Position numbers and translations under genes: made by a program | DNA from: Halanaerobium praevalens DSM 2228 | GTDB lineage: Bacteria > Bacillota > Halanaerobiia > Halanaerobiales > Halanaerobiaceae | Assembly: GCF_000165465.1 (NCBI RefSeq) | Contig: NC_017455.1 | Coordinates: forward strand, 992,001 to 1,056,000 | DNA: 64,000 bases | Direction: 5' to 3' | Notes under the pieces: generated by a model | What the model saw: only the letters and a program-made list of their open reading frames with translations | Databases searched by the model: none | Told to the model about the DNA's origin: nothing | Shown here: positions 54,853-64,000 of the stretch, piece after piece | How the letters are laid out: the number at the start of each line of letters is the position of its first letter | Position numbering within the stretch: position 1 is the stretch's first letter

Positions 54853-56001
54853 ATGAAAGAAATAACAATCCTTGGTTCCACAGGTTCAATTGGGACTCAA
54901 ACTTTAGCAGTAATAGATAAATTAGATGATTGGAAAGTTAAAGGGCTAACAGTTTATCAAAATATTGATTTATTAGCTAAACAAATAAAAAAATACCAAC
55001 CAGAATTTGTAGTAGTCGTTGATGAACAGGCTGCTTCTTCTTTAAAAAATAATTTAAATACTAAAAAAACGAAAATTTTAAGTGGTAAAGAGAATTTAAA
55101 AACTGCTGCTGCTGAGAATGTAGATATTTTATTAAATGCTATTGTGGGTTTTGCTGGCTTAGAACCATCGATAGCTGCAGCCAAAGCAGCTAATGACATC
55201 GCTTTAGCAAATAAAGAAAGTCTAGTTAGTGGTGGGCCAATTTTAACAGAATTGGTTAAAGAAAAAGGAATTAAATTACTTCCAGTTGATAGTGAACATA
55301 ATGCTATTTTTCAATTATTACAAGGACATGCAAAAGAATTGAAGGAAATTATTTTAACTGCTTCTGGGGGACCTTTCTTTGCTTATTCTAAATCAGAACT
55401 AGAAAAAGTGGGGGTTGAAGATGCTTTAAATCATCCTAATTGGGAAATGGGTAGTAAAATTACTATTGATTCAGCTTCTTTAATGAATAAAGGCTTAGAA
55501 GTGATAGAAGCTCACTGGTTATTTGATTGTCCATATGAAAAAATCAAGGTTTTGGTGCATCCTCAAAGCATTGTTCATTCTATGATTAGACTTCTTGATG
55601 GAACAATACTTGCAGAGATGGGGCCAGCAGATATGAAATTACCTATTAATTATTGTTTAAATTATCCTCAGCGAAAAGCAAGTTTTGAAAACGATTTAAA
55701 ACTTGATCAAATCACTGCTTTAGAATTTTTTAAAGCAGATACAGAAAAATTTCCTAATCTAAAATATGCTTATACAGCTGGTAAAGCAGGAGGAACTTTT
55801 CCAGCAGTTTTAAATGCTGCTAACGAAATTGCAGTTTATAGTTTTCTGAAAGGAAAAATACCATTTTTAGCTATTAGTCAGGTTGTTGCAGCAGTTCTAG
55901 ATCAGCATCAAAATATTAGTCAACCGAATTTAGAAGCAATATTAAGATCTGACCAAGAAGCTAGACGCTTAGCGCTGGAGGTTATTAAAGAATGGTTTTA
56001 A
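54853..56001 (+). CDS. dxr: 1-deoxy-D-xylulose 5-phosphate reductoisomerase
   Basis: 382 residues, second MEP-pathway enzyme (DXP to MEP with NADPH). ILGSTGSIGTQTLAVI at the N-terminus is the nucleotide site; LANKESLVSGG, VDSEHNAIFQLL (metal-binding Asp/Glu), ASGGPFF and NHPNWEMGSKITIDSA are all present. ATG 54853 follows GAGGTGA. It overlaps rseP by 10 bases. Confidence 0.97.
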   Translation: MKEITILGSTGSIGTQTLAVIDKLDDWKVKGLTVYQNIDLLAKQIKKYQPEFVVVVDEQAASSLKNNLNTKKTKILSGKENLKTAAAENVDILLNAIVGFAGLEPSIAAAKAANDIALANKESLVSGGPILTELVKEKGIKLLPVDSEHNAIFQLLQGHAKELKEIILTASGGPFFAYSKSELEKVGVEDALNHPNWEMGSKITIDSASLMNKGLEVIEAHWLFDCPYEKIKVLVHPQSIVHSMIRLLDGTILAEMGPADMKLPINYCLNYPQRKASFENDLKLDQITALEFFKADTEKFPNLKYAYTAGKAGGTFPAVLNAANEIAVYSFLKGKIPFLAISQVVAAVLDQHQNISQPNLEAILRSDQEARRLALEVIKEWF

Positions 56002-57065
56002 CTATTGTTTCCTTTATAATTGTTTTAGGTCTCTTAGTTTTTATTCACGAATTTGGTCATTATATTACAGCTAAGAAATCTGATATAATGGTCACGGAAT
56101 TTGCGCTTGGTTTTGGTCCAAAATTAATTTCCAAAAAAGTTGGAGAAACAGTATATTCAATTAGATCTATACCTTTAGGTGGTTTTTGTAATATGGTCGG
56201 TGAATTTCCAGCCGATGAATCAATGCCAGAGGCAGAAAGAAAAGTTTATGAAAAAGCCAAAGCAGCAGGAAGACTTTTTAATCAAAAGTCAGCCTTTAAA
56301 CGCTTAGCTGTTATTCTAATGGGGCCAATTATGAATTTTTTATTGGCTACTTTAATTTTTATTTTGGCTTTTATAGCAGTAGGAGTACCAACTGCTACTA
56401 CTCAAAATGCAATTCTAGGTCAAGTTATACCAGAACAACCAGCTGCTCAAGCAGGATTAAGAGCAAATGATAAAATAATATCAATTAATGGTCAAGAAAT
56501 TAACAGTTGGGAACAAATGTCCCAGCTGATTCAAAAAAATGCTGAAAAAGAAATTAGCCTGCAATATGAGAGGAATAATAAAATTAAAAAAGTTAATTTA
56601 ACTCCTATTTTTAGTCAAAACAGTGAAAAAGGAGTAATTGGAATTTATCCTCAATTAGTTAGAGAAAAAGTTTCTTTTGCTAAATCAATTAAATTAGGCT
56701 TAAAACAAAGTTATCAAGTTTTTATAATGACAATTCAAGGTTTTATGCAGATGTTTAAAGATAGTTCAGCTGAGGATATTGGTGGTCCAATAATGATAGC
56801 TTCAATTATCGGTAGAGCTGCTAGAGTCGGCCTGATTAACGTTTTAAATTGGACCGCAATTATTAGTATTAATTTAGGAATTATTAATTTAATACCTTTT
56901 CCAGCTTTAGATGGAGGTAGAATACTCTTTATTTTAATTGAAATGATTCGGGGGAAAGCGGTAGATCCCAAAAAAGAAAATTATGTTCATTTAATTGGCT
57001 TTGCAATTTTAATAGTCTTAATGATCTTTATTATTTATAATGATTTAATGCGAACTTTATTTTAA
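55992..57065 (+). CDS. rseP: Site-2 protease RseP
   Basis: 357 residues. HEFGH zinc motif at 19-23, FCNMVGEF, one PDZ domain (about 120-210, with LRANDKIISINGQEI), and INLIPFPALDGGRI carrying the third metal ligand. It cleaves membrane anchors such as anti-sigma factors within the bilayer. Usual position after dxr. Confidence 0.95.
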   Translation: MVLTIVSFIIVLGLLVFIHEFGHYITAKKSDIMVTEFALGFGPKLISKKVGETVYSIRSIPLGGFCNMVGEFPADESMPEAERKVYEKAKAAGRLFNQKSAFKRLAVILMGPIMNFLLATLIFILAFIAVGVPTATTQNAILGQVIPEQPAAQAGLRANDKIISINGQEINSWEQMSQLIQKNAEKEISLQYERNNKIKKVNLTPIFSQNSEKGVIGIYPQLVREKVSFAKSIKLGLKQSYQVFIMTIQGFMQMFKDSSAEDIGGPIMIASIIGRAARVGLINVLNWTAIISINLGIINLIPFPALDGGRILFILIEMIRGKAVDPKKENYVHLIGFAILIVLMIFIIYNDLMRTLF

Positions 57066-57124
57066 AGTGAAATTAAGCAATTAGTTAAATAATAATTTTT
57101 ATTTAAAATAGATAGAGGTGAATT

Positions 57125-58177
57125 ATGTATAATAGAAGGAAAAGCAAAACTGTTTACTTTTCTAAACAACCGGTAGGTGGAAACTCTTTAATTTCCATTC
57201 AATCAATGTGTAATACCAAAACTGAAAATATTAAAGCTACTGTTGCCCAAATCAAAGAATTGGAAGCAGTTGGTTGTGAGATTATTCGAGTTGCTATTCC
57301 TAATAAAAAAGCAGCTGCAGCTATTCCAGCAATAAAAAAAGAAATTAAGATTCCTCTAGTAGCAGATATTCATTTTGATTATCGCTTAGCCTTAATGGCT
57401 GTTGCTAATGGAATTGATGCTTTGCGAATTAATCCTGGTAATATTGGTAATGAAAAAAGAGTTAAAGAAGTGGCTTTAGCTTGTAAAGAAAAAAAAATTC
57501 CCATTCGAGTTGGCAGCAATTCTGGTTCACTTGCCAAAGAATTATTAAAAAAACATGGTGGTCCAACTGCAGAAGCAATGGTTGAGAGTGCCTTAAAAAA
57601 TATTAAAATTTTAGAAGCGAATGATTTTTATGATATAGTAATTTCTCTTAAATCAAGTCATATTCCAGCAACAATTAAAGCTTATCAATTAATGGCTAAA
57701 AAAGTTGATTATCCTTTCCATATTGGTATAACTGAAGCGGGAACACCTGGGAGAGGAACTATTAAATCAGCAGCAGGTATTGCTGCTCTTTTAACCCAAG
57801 GTCTTGGAGATACTTTAAGAATTTCTTTGACTGGTTCTCCAGTTCAAGAAGTTAAAGCTGCTTGGCAAATATTAAAATCACTTGAATTAAGAAAAAAAGG
57901 AGTTAATATTATTTCTTGTCCTACCTGTGGCCGGACTAATATTGATTTAATTTCTTTAGCAGAGAAAGTAGAAAAAGAATTAAGGGGACTTGACAAAGAT
58001 ATTACAGTTGCAGTCATGGGCTGTGCAGTTAATGGGCCTGGTGAAGCAAAAGAAGCTGATATTGGGATTGCAGGTGGTCAAGACTCAGGCTTGATTTTTA
58101 AGTCAGGAAAAATAATTAAAAAAGTTGAAGAAGATAAACTTTTATCAGAGCTTTTAAAAGAGATTAACAAACTATAA
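57125..58177 (+). CDS. ispG: 4-hydroxy-3-methylbut-2-enyl diphosphate synthase (IspG)
   Basis: 350 residues, iron-sulfur enzyme of the MEP pathway. The TIM-barrel part contains PLVADIHFDYRLAL and RINPGNIG. The 4Fe-4S site is C-x2-C in SCPTCGRT plus the Cys of VMGCAVNGPGEA, with its conserved Glu. GAGGTG precedes the ATG. It is the fifth isoprenoid gene in the window. Confidence 0.97.
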   Translation: MYNRRKSKTVYFSKQPVGGNSLISIQSMCNTKTENIKATVAQIKELEAVGCEIIRVAIPNKKAAAAIPAIKKEIKIPLVADIHFDYRLALMAVANGIDALRINPGNIGNEKRVKEVALACKEKKIPIRVGSNSGSLAKELLKKHGGPTAEAMVESALKNIKILEANDFYDIVISLKSSHIPATIKAYQLMAKKVDYPFHIGITEAGTPGRGTIKSAAGIAALLTQGLGDTLRISLTGSPVQEVKAAWQILKSLELRKKGVNIISCPTCGRTNIDLISLAEKVEKELRGLDKDITVAVMGCAVNGPGEAKEADIGIAGGQDSGLIFKSGKIIKKVEEDKLLSELLKEINKL

Positions 58178-58230
58178 AATTTTATATAAACTAAAAATAT
58201 ATTTAAAGATTAGTAATAGGAGTGATTTAA

Positions 58231-59937
58231 ATGAGAATGTCAAAATTATATTTACCTACTTTAAAAGAAGATCCAGCTGAAGCCGATGTTATTAGTCATC
58301 AGCTAATGTTAAGAGCTGGGATGATGAGAAAACATGCTTCTGGTATTTATTCATATTTACCACTGGGCTATAAAGTGATTAAAAAAATAGAAAAAATAGC
58401 TAGAAAACATATGGATAATAGTGAAGCCCAAGAAGTATTATTGCCAATTATGCAGGATTCTCAGATCTGGAAAGATTCTAAGCGTTGGGATAAATTTGGT
58501 CCTTTAATGATTAAATTTAATGATCGTAAAAATAGAGAATTTTGTTTAGGACCAACTCACGAAGAAGTTGTAACTGATCTTGTAAGAGATGAGGTTCGTT
58601 CTTATAAAGATTTACCTTTAAATTTATATCAAATCCAAACTAAAGTTAGAGATGAAATTAGACCTCGTTTTGGTGTAATGAGAGGGCGAGAATTTATTAT
58701 GAAAGATGCTTATAGTTTAGATATTGATTCTGCTGGCTTAGATAAAAGTTATCAGGCAATGTATGATGCCTATGAAAAAATATTTGCTGAATGTGGATTA
58801 GAAGCTGTTTCAGTTGAGGCAGATACTGGAGCCATGGGAGGTAAAGACTCACACGAATTTATGGTTTTAGCTGACTCTGGTGAAGATGAAATTGCTTTCT
58901 GTAATGATTGTAATTATGCAGCAAATGTAGAAAGAGCTACTTCTCAAAAAGTTGGTATTGATTTTGAGATAGAATCTGATTTTGAAAAAATACAGACACC
59001 TCAAATCAAAACAATTAGTGAATTAGAAGACTATTTAGAAGTGCCAGCAGCTAAAATGATTAAAGCAGTTGCTATGGTTGCAGATGGTGAAGCTGTTTTA
59101 GCTTTAGTTTCTGGTGAAGATGAATTAAATGAAATTAAATTAACTAACTATCTACAAGCAAATGAATTAAGAGCTGCTGAAGCAGAAGAATTTGAAGAAT
59201 TATTTAATAGTGTTCCAGGCTTTATTGGACCGATAAATTTAACTGAAGTTAGAATTATCGCTGACCAAAGACTAAAAAATATGTCAGGAGCTATTGTTGG
59301 TGCTAATGAAGAAGACTATCATTTTAAAAATGTTAAAGTAAAAAGAGATTTTGAAGTAGAAGCATTTGCTGATTTACGTTCAGTTAAGAGTGGAGAGCGC
59401 TGTCCTAAATGTGAAAAAGGTAAATTGGATATTAAAGCTGGAATTGAAGTCGGACATATTTTTAAATTAGGAACTAAATATAGTGAAAATATGGATGCTA
59501 ATTATCTTGATGAAAATGGAAAAGCTCAGCCAATTGTAATGGGAAGTTATGGGATTGGAATTACTCGTCTAGTTGCAGCAGCTATTGAACAAAATAATGA
59601 CCAATATGGAATTAAATGGCCTAAAGCTATTGCTCCTTATCAAATTATTATTCTTCCTTTAGGTAATGATGATGAGGTACAGACTAAATCTGAAGCGATA
59701 TATCAAGACTTAAAAGCTAAAGGGTGGGAAGTTTTAATTGATGATCGAAAAGAAAGAGCTGGAGTTAAGTTTAATGACTCGGAATTAATCGGAATTCCTC
59801 TGCGTCTAACAATCGGTTCTCGTTCTCTAAAAAATGGTGTTGTAGAAGCTATGACTAGAGAAAATAATATGAAAACAGAAATTGAATTAGAACAGTTAGA
59901 AACTAAAATAGAAGCTTTATTTGCTGGAATTGCTTAA
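58231..59937 (+). CDS. proS: Prolyl-tRNA synthetase (bacterial type)
   Basis: 568 residues. Class II core motifs: GIYSYLPLGYKVIKKI, LPIMQDSQIW, CLGPTHEEVVTDL and GSYGIGITRLVAAAIEQ. Between motifs 2 and 3 lies the inserted editing domain (about 230-380) of bacterial ProS. A C-terminal anticodon domain follows. GGAGTGA precedes the ATG. Confidence 0.97.
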   Translation: MRMSKLYLPTLKEDPAEADVISHQLMLRAGMMRKHASGIYSYLPLGYKVIKKIEKIARKHMDNSEAQEVLLPIMQDSQIWKDSKRWDKFGPLMIKFNDRKNREFCLGPTHEEVVTDLVRDEVRSYKDLPLNLYQIQTKVRDEIRPRFGVMRGREFIMKDAYSLDIDSAGLDKSYQAMYDAYEKIFAECGLEAVSVEADTGAMGGKDSHEFMVLADSGEDEIAFCNDCNYAANVERATSQKVGIDFEIESDFEKIQTPQIKTISELEDYLEVPAAKMIKAVAMVADGEAVLALVSGEDELNEIKLTNYLQANELRAAEAEEFEELFNSVPGFIGPINLTEVRIIADQRLKNMSGAIVGANEEDYHFKNVKVKRDFEVEAFADLRSVKSGERCPKCEKGKLDIKAGIEVGHIFKLGTKYSENMDANYLDENGKAQPIVMGSYGIGITRLVAAAIEQNNDQYGIKWPKAIAPYQIIILPLGNDDEVQTKSEAIYQDLKAKGWEVLIDDRKERAGVKFNDSELIGIPLRLTIGSRSLKNGVVEAMTRENNMKTEIELEQLETKIEALFAGIA

Positions 59938-59968
59938 GCTTTAGTTTTTCATTTGGAAGGAGTATTTA

Positions 59969-62900
59969 ATGACAAAAGCAATTACTATAAGAGAAAACAA
60001 TGCTTTATATAAATATTTAATTTGTGATCAAAAAGAAAATATTATTTATTGTATTACAAATAAAAGTAATAGTGAAGATATAAAAAATGAAATAAGGAAT
60101 AAACTTTCTCTTATAGAAAATAATTTTCAAATAGAAATTATTTCTGACTTAAATTTAAAAGAAGAATTATTTTTAATTTGGCCCCAATTAATTAATGATT
60201 TTGAAAGATATTTTTCTTTTACTAATAATTGGTTAAAAAGAGCCCAATTATTTTTAGAAAATCAGGAACTGAAGATTAAAGTTGAAACAAAAATGGCACA
60301 AAAAAAATTAGCTCAACCAAAAGTAATTAATTTTTTAGAAAATAATATAGCTAAATATTTAAAAGAAATAAAAAAAGTAAGTGTTCATAACGGTGATTTT
60401 TTACCAGAAATAAAAAGCAAAACTGATCCCAGCAAATTTAAGCAGAGATCTGAAAGAACAGCTCCTCCTTCTAATAATAATTATTCAAATGGAGGAACTC
60501 GTTCGTCTAAGCGGAAGCGTAAAAAAAATAAAGATCGTTATGGTAGAGTAATCAGAGGTCAGAAAACTCATGCTTTAGTTGATTTAAATACCGAAATACC
60601 CTCTGTTATAGTTGAAGCAGAATTATTTGATATTGATGTTCGCCAAACTCGTAAAGGTAGTTATCTTTATATTTTGAAAATTACTGATTATGATAGCTCA
60701 ATTTCTGCTAAATGTTTTTCTGATGAAAAGGATGATTTTTTAGATAGTTTAAATAAAGGTCAATATCTTAAAATAAGAGGTAAAGTAACTTTTGATCCTT
60801 ATAGTAAAGAATGGGGAATTATGTTTAATGATTTAAATCCTCTTAAGCAGGAAAAAAGAAAAGATGAAGCAGAAAAAAAGAGGGTAGAACTACATTTGCA
60901 CACTCAAATGAGTGCTATGGACTCTGTGCTTAATGTAAAAGATGTGGTTAAAAGAGCTGGAGATTGGGGACATAAAGCACTTGCTATTACTGATCACGGA
61001 GTAGTTCAGGCTTTTCCAGATGCTTATGCAGCTGGTGAAAAACATGGAGTCAAAATAATTTATGGAGTAGAAGCTTATTTGGTTGATGACGGAGAACCAA
61101 TAATCCATAATCCATATTCAGCTTCTTTAGCAGAAACTGAATTTATTGTTTTTGATCTAGAAACCACAGGTTTAAATCCCTCTCAGCATGAGATAATAGA
61201 GATTGGAGCTGTTAAATATCAAGGTGGTAAAAAAATAGCTGAATTTGAATCATTTATTAATCCTGGAGTGCGAATCCCAGCTAAAATCACTGAAATTACA
61301 GGAATTAATGATCGGATGGTTAAAAATGCTCCAGGTTTAGAAAAAGTAATTAATGATTTTATTGAATTTGCAGGAACTGGAGTTTTAGTAGCTCATAATG
61401 CTGATTTTGATTATGGTTTTATTAGAACAGCACTTGAAAAATTAGAAATTGAAAAAGACGATTATACTGTCCTTGACACCTTAGGACTTTCAAGAGCAGT
61501 TGTTAAAGATAGTAAAAATCATAAATTAAATACTTTGGCCAAATATTTTGGTGTTGATTTAGAAAATCATCATCGTGCTTTAGATGATGCTAATGCTACA
61601 GCAGAAGTTTTAGCTAAGCTTTTAGAATTAATAAAAGATGACGGATGTCATAATCTAAATAAAATTAATGATTATATTTCTAAAATAGATTGGAAAGACT
61701 TAAGACCTTTTCATGCTGTAATTTTAGCTGAGAACAAAAAAGGGTTAAAAAATCTTTATCAACTAATTTCTATTTCTCATTTAAATAATTTTTATAAAAA
61801 ACCAAGGATTTTAAAAAGTGTTCTGCTCCAGCATAGAGAAGGATTAATCATTGGCTCTGCTTGTGAAGCAGGACAAATTTATAAAGCTTTTGTTAATAAT
61901 AAACCACGAAGTGAAATTAAAAAGATTGCTAAACTATATGATTATTTAGAATTACAGCCTTTAGGTAATAATCAATTTTTAATTCCAGCCAAGGTGAACT
62001 CTAAAGATGATTTAAAAGAGATAAATAAAAAAATATATAAATTAGGACAAGAACTTGATAAACCTGTAGTTGCAACTACAGATGCTCATTTTTTGGATCC
62101 TAAAGACAGTATTTTTCGAGAAATTTTACAGACTGGTCAGGGCTTTAATGATGCTGATCAACAACCACCAATTTATTATAGAACTACAAATGAAATGTTA
62201 TCTGAATTTGCATATTTTGGTAAAAAAATAGCAAAAGAAATTGTAATTGATAACCCAAACCAAATTGCAGATCGAATTGAAAAAATAAAACCGATTCCAG
62301 ATGGACTTTTTACTCCTGAAATTGAAGGTGCTGAAGCAGAAATTAGAGAGATGTCATATAATCGAGCCCATAAATTTTATGGAGAAAAATTGCCCCAACT
62401 GGTTATTGATCGTTTGGAGAAAGAACTTTCTTCAATTATTGAAAATGGTTTTGCAGTTATTTATTTAATTGCCCATAAACTAGTTAAAAAATCATTAGAA
62501 GATGGCTATTTAGTAGGTTCACGAGGATCAGTTGGATCTTCGTTTGTAGCAACAATGACCGAAATAACTGAGGTTAATCCACTACCTCCACATTATCGTT
62601 GCCCTAAGTGTTCTAAGCATGAGTTTATTACGGATGGCTCAATTGGAACTGGGGTGGATTTACCAGATAAGAAATGTCCTGATTGTGGAACTGAATATAT
62701 TAAAGACGGTTTTGATATACCTTTTGAAGTTTTTATGGGGTTTAAGGGAGATAAAGTTCCGGATATTGATTTAAACTTTTCTGGTGAATACCAAGGCAAA
62801 ATTCACAAATATACAGAAGAATTTTTTGGTAGAGACTATGTTTATAAAGCAGGTACTATTTCGACCATTGCTGATCGAACAGCTTTTGGCTTTGTTAAAA

Positions 62901-64000
62901 ATTACCTTGATGAAAAAGGAATGGATGTTAAAAGAGCAGAAATTGATCGTTTAGTTGCTGGTTGTACTGGAGTTCGTCGGACTACTGGTCAGCATCCAGG
63001 TGGTTTAATGATTGTTCCTAAATCAAATAGTATTTTTGATTTTAGTCCAATTCAGCATCCTGCCAATGATCAAGATACAGATATTAGAACAACTCATTTT
63101 GATTATCATTCCATTAGTGGTCGTATTTTAAAATTAGATTTACTGGGGCATGATGATCCAACTTCTTTAAGGCTTTTGCAGGATATGACAGGAATAGAAC
63201 CAAAGGATATTCCGCTTGATGACCCAGATACAATGAGTATTTTTTCAAGTACAGATATATTGGAAGTTGAGGCTGATTTATTAGGTACTGATATAGGTAC
63301 TTTAGGTATCCCAGAATTTGGAACTTCTTTTGTTCAGCAAATGCTTAGAGATACTAGGCCAACAACTTTTGCTGAATTAGTCCGAATTAGTGGTCTTTCT
63401 CATGGGACTGATGTCTGGATTAATAATGCTCAAAGTTTAATTAGAAATGGCAAAGCTGAATTAGCAGAAGTTATTTCTGTAAGAGATGATATTATGAATT
63501 ACCTTTTACAAAAAGGTGTAGAACCATCTCAAGCTTTCTGGATTATGGAACATGTGCGTAAAGGTAAAGGTCTAACAGCTGAAGAAGAAGAGGCGATGAG
63601 GGAAAACCAGGTGCCAAATTGGTATATTGATTCTTGTAAAAAGATTAAATATATGTTTCCAAAGGCACATGCTGCAGCTTATGTAACAATGGCTTATCGG
63701 ATTGCATATTTTAAAGTTCATTATCCAGCTGCTTTTTATACTGCTTATTTTTCTATTAAAGCAGGAGATTTTGATGCTCAGCTAGCTTGTAATGGCCGCC
63801 AGGTTGTTATTGATAAAATTGAAGAGCTGGAGGCTTTAGGAAATGATATGACTGCTAAAGAAAGTGGAACTCTTACTGTTTTAAGAATTGTACTGGAAGC
63901 TATGATGCGTGGTATAGAGTTTATGCCAGTTGACATTTATGAGTCAGCAGCAAATCATTTTATTAAAAAAGAAGAAAATAAACTTTTAGCCCCTTTAATT
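59969..64000 (+). CDS. polC: DNA polymerase III alpha subunit PolC-type, partial at 3' end
   Basis: Open from ATG 59969 (GGAAGGAG upstream) to the window end, 1344 codons; PolC is normally about 1430, so roughly 90 codons may be missing. In order: an N-terminal domain, an OB fold (about 195-280), a PHP domain with VELHLHTQMSAMD at about 305, and a proofreading 3'-5' exonuclease inserted at about 390-560 (FIVFDLETTGLNP, AHNADFDYGF). Next come polymerase segments, a zinc knuckle near 877-905 (CPKC and CPDCG), PDIDLNFSGEYQ and HQHPGG-type active-site regions. It is the replicative polymerase of low-GC Firmicutes. Confidence 0.95.
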   Translation, partial: MTKAITIRENNALYKYLICDQKENIIYCITNKSNSEDIKNEIRNKLSLIENNFQIEIISDLNLKEELFLIWPQLINDFERYFSFTNNWLKRAQLFLENQELKIKVETKMAQKKLAQPKVINFLENNIAKYLKEIKKVSVHNGDFLPEIKSKTDPSKFKQRSERTAPPSNNNYSNGGTRSSKRKRKKNKDRYGRVIRGQKTHALVDLNTEIPSVIVEAELFDIDVRQTRKGSYLYILKITDYDSSISAKCFSDEKDDFLDSLNKGQYLKIRGKVTFDPYSKEWGIMFNDLNPLKQEKRKDEAEKKRVELHLHTQMSAMDSVLNVKDVVKRAGDWGHKALAITDHGVVQAFPDAYAAGEKHGVKIIYGVEAYLVDDGEPIIHNPYSASLAETEFIVFDLETTGLNPSQHEIIEIGAVKYQGGKKIAEFESFINPGVRIPAKITEITGINDRMVKNAPGLEKVINDFIEFAGTGVLVAHNADFDYGFIRTALEKLEIEKDDYTVLDTLGLSRAVVKDSKNHKLNTLAKYFGVDLENHHRALDDANATAEVLAKLLELIKDDGCHNLNKINDYISKIDWKDLRPFHAVILAENKKGLKNLYQLISISHLNNFYKKPRILKSVLLQHREGLIIGSACEAGQIYKAFVNNKPRSEIKKIAKLYDYLELQPLGNNQFLIPAKVNSKDDLKEINKKIYKLGQELDKPVVATTDAHFLDPKDSIFREILQTGQGFNDADQQPPIYYRTTNEMLSEFAYFGKKIAKEIVIDNPNQIADRIEKIKPIPDGLFTPEIEGAEAEIREMSYNRAHKFYGEKLPQLVIDRLEKELSSIIENGFAVIYLIAHKLVKKSLEDGYLVGSRGSVGSSFVATMTEITEVNPLPPHYRCPKCSKHEFITDGSIGTGVDLPDKKCPDCGTEYIKDGFDIPFEVFMGFKGDKVPDIDLNFSGEYQGKIHKYTEEFFGRDYVYKAGTISTIADRTAFGFVKNYLDEKGMDVKRAEIDRLVAGCTGVRRTTGQHPGGLMIVPKSNSIFDFSPIQHPANDQDTDIRTTHFDYHSISGRILKLDLLGHDDPTSLRLLQDMTGIEPKDIPLDDPDTMSIFSSTDILEVEADLLGTDIGTLGIPEFGTSFVQQMLRDTRPTTFAELVRISGLSHGTDVWINNAQSLIRNGKAELAEVISVRDDIMNYLLQKGVEPSQAFWIMEHVRKGKGLTAEEEEAMRENQVPNWYIDSCKKIKYMFPKAHAAAYVTMAYRIAYFKVHYPAAFYTAYFSIKAGDFDAQLACNGRQVVIDKIEELEALGNDMTAKESGTLTVLRIVLEAMMRGIEFMPVDIYESAANHFIKKEENKLLAPLI

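Overview
The window is AT-rich chromosomal DNA from a low-GC, spore-type Firmicute that has an outer membrane. The best fit is the Halanaerobiales (Halanaerobium-like). Spo0A, SpoVS, CodY, PolC and YlxM-Ffh point to Firmicutes. A TonB-dependent outer-membrane receptor with TonB, ExbB and ExbD implies a diderm envelope, and TrkA/TrkH potassium uptake suits a halophile. The lineage call is inference from gene content and order; no species-level marker was compared. Almost everything is tightly packed housekeeping genes on the + strand. I see no phage, insertion sequence, CRISPR array, tRNA or rRNA gene.

Region 1 (1-8.7 kb) is an isoprenoid and DNA-repair block: xseA (3' end), xseB, ispA, a GC-rich structured non-coding RNA of about 0.57 kb, oapA, dxs, tlyA, nadK, recN, spo0A. 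The RNA sits exactly where OLE RNA is known to lie, between ispA and the gene for its membrane partner OapA, and has its own sigma-A-like promoter. It is the most interesting feature of the window.

Region 2 (8.7-20 kb) carries nudF, an EndoQ-like PHP/zinc/HhH protein, an M29 aminopeptidase, a nucleoside and nicotinate salvage set (punA, pdp, a NAPRTase-family gene), a CCA-family nucleotidyltransferase with an unusual N-terminal extension, an M50 protease, scpA-scpB-rluB and spoVS. Region 3 (20-34 kb) holds smc-ftsY, ylxM-ffh and the ribosome-assembly block rpsP-khpA-rimM-trmD-SPOUT-rplS, then rbgA, rnhB and queT. These converge on a short minus-strand unit (yraN, comM).

Region 4 (34-39.4 kb) is a cobalamin riboswitch with a terminator, followed by a TonB-dependent receptor, tonB, exbB and exbD: an apparent B12-regulated outer-membrane uptake module. 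A SIMPL-domain gene follows behind a sigma-H-like promoter. Minus-strand trkH-trkA and a bidirectional terminator close this part.

Region 5 (41.7-64 kb) carries dprA, smg and topA, then hslV-hslU-codY. A structured leader precedes rpsB and tsf. The long envelope/isoprenoid block follows: pyrH, frr, a small unknown gene, uppS, cdsA, ytvI-like, dxr, rseP, ispG, proS, and polC running off the end. With ispA and dxs in region 1, the window holds five isoprenoid-pathway genes (dxs, dxr, ispG, ispA, uppS) in two clusters.
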